From positions 1-5,148 of the forward strand of contig WGCB01000773.1 of assembly GCA_015494005.1 (NCBI GenBank): a stretch of 5,148 nucleotides of DNA, read 5' to 3'. Each line of letters begins with the position of its first letter. Position 1 is the first letter of the stretch. The position numbers and the translations under genes are program-made. Under the pieces are notes generated by a model. It was not told where the DNA came from. It ran no database searches and saw only the letters and a list, made by a program, of their open reading frames with translations. This stretch comes from Caldilineaceae bacterium (GTDB lineage Bacteria; Chloroflexota; Anaerolineae; Caldilineales; Caldilineaceae). Of this stretch, positions 1-5,148 are shown one piece after another.

Positions 1-620
1 GCACCTTCACTGTGAGCGACCTCTTCGTCACCCACTACGCCTTGATCCACCTGGTGCTGGCCGGGCTACTGGGCCTCTTCCTGGCCACCCTCTTCCCGGA
101 GGGCGGGCTGGCCTCCCTGCGGATGGCCCTCCAGAGCCGGGACAGACTCGCCCTGGCTGCGGCCCTGGGGGTGATCGTCTGGCTGCTCCTGGACGCGACG
201 GCCAGCCTGGGCTATCACCGGGACCTGAGCCGGAGCGGCGGCCTGGCGGACCACTCGGACGCCAGCTACGCCCTGGCCTATCACCTGCGCTACAACGGCA
301 TGGGCGCTCCCATCGCCCTGGACTGGGGCATGGACGCGCCGGTGCGTTTCCTGAGCCAGGGCACGGTGACCCCCATCGAGATCTTCGGCTACGAGACTCT
401 GGACCAGCCGGATCCGGGCTTTGCCCAGCGGCTGGGCCTCTTCCTGGCCAATCCCGACAACGTCTACCTTCTCCACGCGCCGGCGTTCACCGTCTTCCAG
501 GGGCGCCGCCAGGCCTTCCTGGACCAGGCCCATCTCTCCGGTGGAACGCCGGTGCTGGAGAAAACGTTCTTTCAACGAGACGGCACGCCGCTTTTCGAGC
601 TGTGGCGGGTGGAACGATAG
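1..620 (+). CDS. Glycosyltransferase family 39-like polytopic membrane protein, C-terminal part (5' end outside window)
   Basis: The reading frame is open to the left edge: codons from position 3 read Thr-Phe-Thr before a GTG at 12, so that GTG is probably an internal Val, not the start. Numbering from it, two hydrophobic segments are visible (about residues 9-28 and 46-64), followed by a soluble C-terminal region of about 135 residues ending in ELWRVER. A membrane bundle followed by a Ser/Asp/Ala segment (ADHSDASYALAYHLR, 79-93) and a short alpha/beta tail resembles the C-terminus of GT39/PMT-type (RgtA/B/C/D-like) glycosyltransferases. Those enzymes transfer sugars from polyprenyl-phosphate donors at the outer membrane face. 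The catalytic DE/DD loop of such enzymes lies in the N-terminal part and cannot be seen here, so the family call rests on the tail alone. It could be another polytopic envelope protein. It is followed by 263 bp of non-coding DNA, so it is probably not cotranscribed with the next gene. Confidence 0.6.
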   Translation, partial: TFTVSDLFVTHYALIHLVLAGLLGLFLATLFPEGGLASLRMALQSRDRLALAAALGVIVWLLLDATASLGYHRDLSRSGGLADHSDASYALAYHLRYNGMGAPIALDWGMDAPVRFLSQGTVTPIEIFGYETLDQPDPGFAQRLGLFLANPDNVYLLHAPAFTVFQGRRQAFLDQAHLSGGTPVLEKTFFQRDGTPLFELWRVER

Positions 621-621
621 G

Positions 622-657
622 CGACTGGACGACTGGGGTCAGGATGACGGGATGATC
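622..657. repeat. Short degenerate period-8 repeat tract just after the glycosyltransferase stop codon
   Basis: CGACTGG occurs at 622-628 and again at 630-636. A second pair, GGATGA, occurs at 642-647 and 650-655. Both pairs are spaced by 8 bp, so the tract looks like a decayed octameric tandem repeat of about four units. It begins one base after the TAG stop. No function can be assigned; it could be a replication-slippage remnant or chance. Confidence 0.35.
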
Positions 658-737
658 GAATGGCTATGGAACGGTCGAAGACCCAACCAGAAACCAGCTA
701 CCGTCTACTGTCTGCCGTCCTTCGTCACCGTTTCTCA

Positions 738-771
738 GCCGGGGGCCGCGGGGCGCAGGCCGTTTCCCGGC
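738..771. other. GC-rich inverted repeat in the intergenic region (possible hairpin)
   Basis: GCCGGG at 738-743 is the exact reverse complement of CCCGGC at 766-771. Inside it, GGCC at 744-747 can pair with GGCC at 758-761, leaving a 10-base loop and a 4-base bulge (GTTT, 762-765) on one side. This could fold as a stable hairpin in the transcript of the upstream gene. No T-tract follows directly (the next bases are CCAAACTTC), so it is not a textbook intrinsic terminator. In such GC-rich DNA a repeat of this strength may be chance. Confidence 0.3.
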
Positions 772-802
772 CCAAACTTCACCCTAAGAAATTTTCCACT
801 TT

Positions 803-832
803 TTGACGCTACAGAATGCCCCGTGCTAGAAT
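803..832 (+). promoter_or_regulatory. Sigma-70-type promoter with extended -10, driving the prenyltransferase-like gene
   Basis: A -35 box TTGACG (803-808; five of six match TTGACA) is followed by an 18-bp spacer and a -10 box TAGAAT (827-832; five of six match TATAAT). TGC sits directly before the -10 box (824-826), which is the extended -10 TGn motif. The 20 bases upstream of the -35 box (about 783-802) are markedly AT-rich in an otherwise GC-rich window and could act as an UP element. Transcription would start near 838-840, giving a leader of about 45 nt before the ATG at 884. This is the best promoter I see in the window. No transcript data support it. Confidence 0.6.
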
Positions 833-833
833 G

Positions 834-852
834 GGTGTGTTTGACACCAAAC
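834..852 (+). promoter_or_regulatory. Nested inverted repeats at the predicted transcription start (possible operator or 5' leader hairpin)
   Basis: GGTGT (834-838) is the reverse complement of ACACC (844-848). GTTTG (839-843) is the reverse complement of CAAAC (848-852). The two pairings interlock and cannot both form in one RNA strand. The element overlaps the predicted transcription start, where a repressor operator would be well placed. The arms are only 5 bp, so chance is a serious alternative. The TTGACA at 841-846 inside it matches a -35 consensus, but no -10 box lies at the right distance downstream. Confidence 0.25.
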
Positions 853-883
853 AATTCCCCCACGACGCCGTGAGCCATCCGCC

Positions 884-1897
884 ATGTTGAGCAACGATCT
901 CACCCGGATCCCCCCAGCCGAACCGACTCGCCCGGCCCAGGACGCCCGACCCGCCGCGTCGGTCCGGCCCATCCCCACGGATCCGGGGCGGCTCTCCCTG
1001 CTCCTGGCCCGTATGGACCGGCTGCCGGCCCTGCTGACCCCCCTGCTCTGGGCGGGAGGGCTGGTCTGGTGGCTGGCAGGACGGGTGGACGGCCTGCTCC
1101 TGGGCCTGAGCTTCCTGGCCCACGGTGGGGCCCTGCTCTTCCTCCACCTCTGGATCACCTACCAGGACTACCGCCGGGCCCAGGGGCGAGCGGTGCCGCC
1201 TGGGGGTATCAACGGCTCGGGCCTGGACGGGCTGACCGTCCTGCGCCGCCGGGTGGTCCGTCCCGGGACGGTGCGCAGCATGGCCTTCATCAGTGCCAGC
1301 GTGAGCGTCATGGCCACGCTCTGGCTGGGCCTGCTGGTGGGCTGGCCTCTCTGGTTCTTCGGCTGGCTGGAGCTCTTCCTGTTCGCCATCTACGCCGGGC
1401 CGCCCATGGCCCTGGGCTACCGGGGCTGGGGCCTGGGCGAGCTGATCCTCTTCCTGGGCCTGGGCTGGCTGCCCATGATCGCCGCCTTCTACGCCCAGAC
1501 CCAGCACCTGGACGCTGTGTCCCTGGCCGACATGCTTCCCCTGGCCCTGTTGGCTCTGCTCACCGGCTTGGGGCCCGCCTTCGTCACCTGGCGGCGGGAC
1601 TGGAAGCTGCGCAAGCAGACCCTGGTGGTGCTCCTGGGGCCGGAGCGGGCCCTGATCCTGGCCATTGTGATCGCCGTCCTGGCCTTCGCCAGCCTGGTGG
1701 TGCTGGTGGCCCTGGGGTACCTGCCTACCTGGAGCCTGCTGGGCCTCTTCGGCATGCCCCCCCTGATCCGAGCCTGCGCCCAGGCCTACGCCCAACCCTA
1801 CAGCCGCCAGGCCGGCCGTCTGGTGGAAGAAGCCACCTCCTACGCCGCACTCCTCACCACCGGGTTGCTCCTCCTCTCCCTCTGGCTGGCTCGGTAA
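884..1897 (+). CDS. Divergent UbiA/MenA-superfamily prenyltransferase-like membrane protein with eroded Asp-rich motifs
   Basis: This 337-residue polytopic protein has about nine hydrophobic segments (near 47-66, 70-92, 134-152, 155-173, 183-204, 211-234, 255-278, 280-295 and 321-335), the number typical of UbiA-family intramembrane prenyltransferases. Landmarks come in MenA order: RLPALLTPLLW before helix 1 (46-56), ITYQDY after helix 2 (91-96), RRRVVRPGTV (121-130), YAGPPMALGYRGWGLGEL (170-187), and RRDW then KQTLVVLLG (237-252). UbiA enzymes join a polyprenyl diphosphate to an aromatic or other acceptor using Mg2+ held by two Asp-rich motifs. Here each motif keeps one Asp (D95, D239), while the expected partners appear to be T92 and R243, so activity is uncertain. 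The first 43 residues are Pro/Ala/Arg-rich and probably disordered. The ATG at 884 lacks a clear Shine-Dalgarno sequence; M44 (1013) is an alternative start, but 884 suits the promoter at 803-832. It is probably cotranscribed with the 179-residue gene 23 bp downstream. Confidence 0.65.
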   Translation: MLSNDLTRIPPAEPTRPAQDARPAASVRPIPTDPGRLSLLLARMDRLPALLTPLLWAGGLVWWLAGRVDGLLLGLSFLAHGGALLFLHLWITYQDYRRAQGRAVPPGGINGSGLDGLTVLRRRVVRPGTVRSMAFISASVSVMATLWLGLLVGWPLWFFGWLELFLFAIYAGPPMALGYRGWGLGELILFLGLGWLPMIAAFYAQTQHLDAVSLADMLPLALLALLTGLGPAFVTWRRDWKLRKQTLVVLLGPERALILAIVIAVLAFASLVVLVALGYLPTWSLLGLFGMPPLIRACAQAYAQPYSRQAGRLVEEATSYAALLTTGLLLLSLWLAR

Positions 1898-1911
1898 CCC
1901 TCCTTGCTCCC

Positions 1912-1915
1912 GGAG
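1912..1915 (+). promoter_or_regulatory. Ribosome binding site fixing the start of the 179-residue gene
   Basis: GGAG lies 5 nt before the ATG at 1921, within the 23-bp gap after the TAA of the preceding gene. The reading frame is open much further upstream (to an ATG at 1069), but that part overlaps the prenyltransferase-like gene and has the Pro/Gly/Arg-rich composition of a shadow frame. The site therefore supports 1921 as the true start. Confidence 0.6.
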
Positions 1916-1920
1916 CGGTC

Positions 1921-2460
1921 ATGGCCGGAAAAGCGACCCGCAAACTGACCCGCAAAGAGTTCTACGACATCGCCCAGCAATGCCGGGAACAGGCCCTGGA
2001 TCTGGCCCGCCACGACCAGAGCCGGGTGAGCGTGGCCCACTGCCGCGATTTCAACCGCTGGCTGCGAGGGCTCAAGGAGTACCAGGAGCTGGCCGGCCCA
2101 CTCCAGGATCTGACGCCGGCCCAGCCCATCACCCGCTGGCACATGATGGGCATCAGCCTGGCCCTCTGGTTCCTGCTCCAGTTCTTCCTCCTGCGCGGAC
2201 TGGGGGAGATGGGCGCGCAGATCCTGGGCTTCGGCCTGGTGCTCCTGGTGCTGCTCCTGGTTTTCCTGCCCGAGTCCCTCTACGGGACCACGGTGGAGCT
2301 GCTGGAGGCGAAGCTGCTGCGGGTGGTGGAGACGCTGGAGGGGCTGCTCTTCTCTGGGGAGATGGGGTTCAGCGAGGCGGTCTTCTTCCAGGTCAAGGAG
2401 AACCTGCGGGCGGCCCGGGAGGAGCTGCGCCAGCAGATCGACCTGGCCCACCGGCCGTGA
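1921..2460 (+). CDS. Unrecognised 179-residue membrane protein with two central helices and helical tails
   Basis: I do not recognise a family for this protein. Residues 1-60 are polar and predicted helical, starting with a basic stretch (MAGKATRKLTRKEF) and including a Cys/His-containing segment (VAHCRDFNRW, 38-47). Two hydrophobic segments follow, near 75-92 and 100-118, joined by a short turn (RGLGEMGAQ), which suggests a hairpin in the membrane with both tails in the cytoplasm. Residues 122-176 are heptad-like and rich in Leu, Glu and Arg (VELLEAKLLRVVETLEGLLF, then VKENLRAAREELRQQIDL), fitting an amphipathic helix or coiled coil, perhaps for oligomerisation. It starts 23 bp after the prenyltransferase-like gene with its own GGAG site, so the two are probably one operon and may work together. 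No catalytic motif is evident. It ends 26 bp before the convergent exporter gene. It is probably a real gene, given its spacing, ribosome site and coherent topology. Confidence 0.75.
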   Translation: MAGKATRKLTRKEFYDIAQQCREQALDLARHDQSRVSVAHCRDFNRWLRGLKEYQELAGPLQDLTPAQPITRWHMMGISLALWFLLQFFLLRGLGEMGAQILGFGLVLLVLLLVFLPESLYGTTVELLEAKLLRVVETLEGLLFSGEMGFSEAVFFQVKENLRAAREELRQQIDLAHRP

Positions 2461-2486
2461 CGTTCAGGCAGTCCGGCCAGGGGCCA

Positions 2487-4307
2487 TCACGTGTAGCGGG
2501 CGAAGATGTCCCGGTAGGCAGGGGAGGTGCGCAGGAGCTCCTCGTGGACGCCCACCGCGGCCACCCGCCCCTTGCGCATGACCACGATCTTGTCCGCCCA
2601 GCGGATCTGGGAGAGGCGATGGGTGATGAGGATGGTGGTCCGCCCGCTGGAGGCCGCCTGGATGGCCTGCTGGATCTTGTCCTCGGTGGCGCTGTCGATG
2701 GCGCTGGTGGAGTCGTCCAGGATGAGGATGGCCGGGTCCGTGAGGAAGGCCCGGGCCAGGGCGATGCGCTGGCGCTGCCCCCCGGAGAGCATGACCCCCC
2801 GTTCCCCCACTTTGGTGTGGTATCCCTCAGGAAAACGGACGATGAAATCGTGGGCCTGGGCCGCCTTGGCCGCTGCCTCGATCTCCTCCTGGGTGGCGTC
2901 CGGCTTGCCGAAGGCGATGTTCTCCGCGATGGTGCGGCTGAAGAGGAAGACATCCTGCTCGATGATGGAGATCTGCCGGCGCAGGGCCGCCAGATCCCAC
3001 GCCCGCACATCCACCCCATCCACCAGGACCCGGCCCTGGTCCACGTCGTAGATGCGGTTGATCAGCTTGGCCACCGTGCTCTTCCCCGAACCGGTCTGGC
3101 CTACCAGGGCCAGGGTCTGTCCCGCCTCCACGGAGAAGCTCACATCCTGGAGCACCGGCCGGCCCTGCGCCGAGGGCGCCTCCGGTGAGGGGATGCCCAG
3201 CGCCCCCAGGTCGTAGCGGAAGGTCACGTTATCGAAGCGGATCTCCCCTCGCATGGGCTGGGCGTAGCCCCCCTCGTTGCGGTCTAGGCTGGTCTCGGCC
3301 CGGAGCAGCTCCAGGATGCGCCGGGCGCTGGAGATGCCCGAGGAGACCTGGGAGTAGGCGAAGAGGGAGACGAAGACCGGGAAGCCGAAGAGGGCGATGA
3401 GCCCCATGTAGGCCACCACGTCCCCCACGGTGATGGCCCCGGCCCGGAAGAGGACCAGCCCGTGCCAGAGGGCCGTCCCCTGGGCGATGCCCAGCAGGAG
3501 CAGGGGCAGGAAGCGGGCCTCCATGCGCCCCTGGGCCACGAAGGCCTCCCGCACAGCCTGGGCCCGCTCCAGGAAACGCCGGATCTCCCGCTCCTCCTGG
3601 GCCGCGCCCTTCACCGTTTCGATGCCCTCGATGGCCTCGGTCAGGACCGCGTTCATGTCGCCGAAGCTCTCCCGCACCCGGTTGGTCACCGGGTTGAGCT
3701 GGCGCAGGTACTGGCCCAGGGCCAGGACGTAGAGGAGGGCAAAGGCCGCGGGGGTGGCGATCAGGGCCGGATGGATGCTGGGGGCCACCAGCAGGGGCAT
3801 GACCAGGAAGTTGGCCGAGCCGATGACCAGGTTCAGCCCCGGCGCCATCATCAGGGCCAGCTCGTGGACGTCGTTGGTGGCCCGGGCCATCATCTCGCCT
3901 GTGGGGTAGCTGTCGTGGAAGCGCATGTCCTTGCCCAGGAGGGAGGCGTAGAGCTCCTGGCGGGCGTCCCGTTCCAGCCGCTGGCCCAGCACCTCGCTGC
4001 CCGAGTTGCGGCCGAACTGGACCAGCCCCCGCACCACCTGGCTGCCCACCACCAGGAAGGAGGCCCAGAGCAGGGCCCGCAGGTTGGGCGGGGTCCCCTG
4101 GACCGCGTTGAAGGCCATGCCGGTGTAGACGGGGATGGCCGCGGCCAGGGCCGCGTTGCCGAAGGCGCCGATGAGGGCGATCAGGCCGATCCACCAGCTG
4201 CGCCGCACGTGGGAGGCGATCCAGCGCACCGGGCCCCGCCGATCCGAGCGGATGGCGTCCTGGGCGACGACGAACTCACTTTTCAAGGCGGTGTTGGATG
4301 GTCTCAC
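2487..4307 (-). CDS. ABC exporter half-transporter (fused membrane and ATPase domains), with Asp at the catalytic Glu position
   Basis: This 606-residue protein has the standard length and layout of MsbA/TM287-type exporters. The membrane domain has six helices, near 37-62, 78-98, 155-175, 178-199, 264-288 and 292-320. The ATPase domain (about 354-606) shows an A-loop Tyr (Y365), Walker [10 protein letters not shown] (403-411), Q-loop Q451, X-loop TKVGERG (498-504), signature LSGGQ (507-511), Walker B ILILDD (527-532), D-loop SAID (535-538) and H-loop H563. Such proteins dimerise and use ATP to move lipids, drugs or peptides out of the cytoplasm. Walker B ends in Asp-Asp, not Asp-Glu. An Asp here marks the degenerate half of heterodimeric exporters such as TM287/288, and the intact signature fits that role. 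No partner gene is next to it. About 16 extra residues (366-382, Pro/Ser/Ala-rich) lie between the A-loop and the Walker A strand. The GTG start is supported by a strong ribosome site. The substrate cannot be read from sequence. Confidence 0.93.
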   Translation of the reverse strand: MRPSNTALKSEFVVAQDAIRSDRRGPVRWIASHVRRSWWIGLIALIGAFGNAALAAAIPVYTGMAFNAVQGTPPNLRALLWASFLVVGSQVVRGLVQFGRNSGSEVLGQRLERDARQELYASLLGKDMRFHDSYPTGEMMARATNDVHELALMMAPGLNLVIGSANFLVMPLLVAPSIHPALIATPAAFALLYVLALGQYLRQLNPVTNRVRESFGDMNAVLTEAIEGIETVKGAAQEEREIRRFLERAQAVREAFVAQGRMEARFLPLLLLGIAQGTALWHGLVLFRAGAITVGDVVAYMGLIALFGFPVFVSLFAYSQVSSGISSARRILELLRAETSLDRNEGGYAQPMRGEIRFDNVTFRYDLGALGIPSPEAPSAQGRPVLQDVSFSVEAGQTLALVGQTGSGKSTVAKLINRIYDVDQGRVLVDGVDVRAWDLAALRRQISIIEQDVFLFSRTIAENIAFGKPDATQEEIEAAAKAAQAHDFIVRFPEGYHTKVGERGVMLSGGQRQRIALARAFLTDPAILILDDSTSAIDSATEDKIQQAIQAASSGRTTILITHRLSQIRWADKIVVMRKGRVAAVGVHEELLRTSPAYRDIFARYT

Positions 4308-4311
4308 AGGG

Positions 4312-4318
4312 TCACCTC
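4312..4318 (-). promoter_or_regulatory. Ribosome binding site that decides the GTG start of the ABC exporter
   Basis: On the minus strand GAGGTGA is followed by CCCT and then the GTG at 4307-4305. The GAGG core is 7 nt from the start codon, which is good spacing. This supports GTG over any downstream ATG; the next Met, at residue 64, lies after the first membrane helix. Confidence 0.7.
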
Positions 4319-4360
4319 AGCTTGGCAGATCACGTTGGGTGGACGTTGCTCTCTCGGCCC

Positions 4361-5148
4361 TCATTCCAGGATCACCTCTATCGCCGGGGCCAGGGGAGTC
4401 AGCTCAGGACCGGCGTACATGCCCACCAGCATGCGGACCGGGCGCGAGTCCGGGGGCAGGGCCAGGTGATGGACCTCCTGCAGCCGCTCCCCGGGCTTCC
4501 AGAGGGAGGTGGGGTAGAAGACCCCGCCCGGCGGCGCGTCGTCCTGGGCCAGCTTCTGCCCCTGGGCGTCGAAGAGCTGGACCGTGGTGGTGTAGTCGTC
4601 CTCCAGCCGGGCCTCCACCCGCCAGGTGAGGGCCACCTGGACGCCCTCGTCCGCTGGCTGCCAGTCGTAGCCCACCAGGGTCAGGGGCCCCAGGGGCTGC
4701 TCCACCCGCCGTTGGGGCGGACCCTGGACGGCCAGCCCGGTCACCCGCACCAGGGGAGCCGGGCCGGGGACCAGGTCGAACTTCACCTCCAGGCCGGGCA
4801 TGGCCTTGATCAGGAAGACGGGCCGGCCTTCGCCGGATGCCAGGGCCGTCTCCACCACCCCGCCCACATCCTGGAAGCGGGGCTCCTGGGTGATGAGGGG
4901 GAAGAGGCCGGTCAGACCCGGGGCCCGGCCCTCCACCGCCTGCAGGTAGTAGAGGGGGACTATCTCGTCCCGGTCGTTGCTCACCAGCAGCGCGTCCGCC
5001 GGCGGGGACGCGGCCAGGATGCCCTCCCACAGCTGCCGGGCTCGCCGGTCCTGGGAGCGATCCACCTGGGGCAGGTAGGTGACCAGCAGGATCGCCAGCA
5101 GCAGGAGCAGCAGGGCCGCCAGGATCACGGCCCCGGCTCGGCTGGCCA
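4361..5148 (-). CDS. DUF2723-like polytopic membrane protein, C-terminal part (5' end outside window)
   Basis: The frame stays open to the right edge: six sense codons precede the GTG at 5128, reading Ala-Ser-Arg-Ala-Gly-Ala. That GTG is therefore probably an internal Val and the true start lies beyond the window. Numbering from it, residues 1-19 form the last membrane helix. DALLVSNDRDEIVPLYYLQ (45-63) resembles the segment after the final helix of DUF2723/TMEM260-like proteins, a GT-C-type family in which TMEM260 is a protein O-mannosyltransferase. Residues about 148-255 look like an added beta-sandwich (LVGYDW, VALTWRVEARLEDDYTTTVQ, YPTSLWKPGE, MLVGMYAG). This type of domain recurs at the C-terminus of large membrane proteins in Chloroflexota, to my recollection. 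It would lie outside the membrane. The TGA stop is 53 bp before the exporter start on the same strand, so the two may be cotranscribed. The catalytic N-terminal part is not visible, so the activity is not established. Confidence 0.65.
   Translation of the reverse strand, partial: ASRAGAVILAALLLLLLAILLVTYLPQVDRSQDRRARQLWEGILAASPPADALLVSNDRDEIVPLYYLQAVEGRAPGLTGLFPLITQEPRFQDVGGVVETALASGEGRPVFLIKAMPGLEVKFDLVPGPAPLVRVTGLAVQGPPQRRVEQPLGPLTLVGYDWQPADEGVQVALTWRVEARLEDDYTTTVQLFDAQGQKLAQDDAPPGGVFYPTSLWKPGERLQEVHHLALPPDSRPVRMLVGMYAGPELTPLAPAIEVILE

Noticed and set aside
12..14. GTG at position 12 as the true start of the first gene
   Set aside because: The frame is open to the edge upstream, the protein would begin directly with a membrane helix, and the visible part matches only the C-terminal portion of a larger glycosyltransferase-like protein.
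673..683. Mini-hairpin GGTC-GAA-GACC as a regulatory element
   Set aside because: A 4-bp stem with a 3-base loop is common by chance and is not next to any start or promoter.
841..869. Second promoter starting at the TTGACA at 841-846
   Set aside because: TTGACA is a perfect -35 match, but the expected -10 position near 864-869 reads GACGCC, with nothing like TATAAT nearby.
809..1795. Long minus-strand open frame opposite the prenyltransferase-like gene
   Set aside because: Its translation is a Gln/Gly/His/Glu-rich low-complexity chain typical of the antisense of a high-GC gene full of Leu (CTG) and Ala codons. It has no domain and no ribosome site.
1069..1920. Upstream extension of the 179-residue protein's frame to an ATG at 1069, giving 463 residues
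   Set aside because: The extra 284 residues are Gly/Pro/Arg/Ala-rich, show no structure and overlap the well-supported prenyltransferase-like gene. A GGAG site just before 1921 marks the real start.
2461..2486. Bidirectional terminator in the 26-bp gap between the convergent genes
   Set aside because: GGCC-containing bits can pair weakly, but there is no substantial stem and no T-tract on either strand.
1980..3188. 402-residue plus-strand open frame spanning the 179-residue gene and the exporter's 3' end
   Set aside because: It crosses two better-supported genes on opposite strands and has shadow-frame composition throughout.
3462..4469. 335-residue plus-strand open frame opposite the exporter
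   Set aside because: It is a mirror of the exporter's membrane domain, rich in Gly, His and Gln, with no recognisable motif.

Overview
The window is high-GC bacterial DNA densely packed with membrane-protein genes. Codon use is rich in CTG, GCC and GGC, and long mirror ORFs occur in other frames. The gene content suggests a Chloroflexota bacterium, possibly of the Anaerolineae/Caldilineae type. The basis is a GT39-like glycosyltransferase tail, a DUF2723-like protein whose C-terminal beta-rich domain has a composition I associate with that phylum, and a short-leader sigma-70-type promoter. This placement is inferred from style and family memory, not from a marker gene.

Layout. (1) Positions 1-620 (+) hold the C-terminal part of a polytopic glycosyltransferase-like membrane protein that enters from the left edge. 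(2) Positions 621-883 are non-coding. They contain a short degenerate period-8 repeat, a GC-rich inverted repeat, and a good sigma-70-like promoter (TTGACG, 18 bp, extended TAGAAT) followed by nested inverted repeats near the predicted transcription start. (3) Positions 884-1897 (+) encode a divergent UbiA/MenA-superfamily membrane prenyltransferase-like protein. Twenty-three bases later, positions 1921-2460 (+) encode a 179-residue two-helix membrane protein that I do not recognise; the two probably form an operon. (4) Positions 2487-4307 (-) encode a full-length half-size ABC exporter, convergent with the pair and separated from it by only 26 bp. (5) Positions 4361-5148 (-) hold the C-terminal part of a DUF2723-like membrane protein that runs off the right edge. 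It lies 53 bp upstream of the exporter on the same strand and may be cotranscribed with it.

How the genes may work together. Every gene is a membrane protein. Both flanks are glycosyltransferase-like proteins of the sort that use isoprenoid-phosphate sugars, and the centre holds a prenyltransferase-like protein and a lipid/drug-type exporter. An envelope or isoprenoid-lipid theme is possible but is inference only. The two points most worth a second look are the eroded Asp-rich motifs of the UbiA-like protein and the Asp in place of the catalytic Glu in the lone ABC half-transporter. I found no mobile element, CRISPR array, tRNA or rRNA, and nothing that clearly constitutes a new system.
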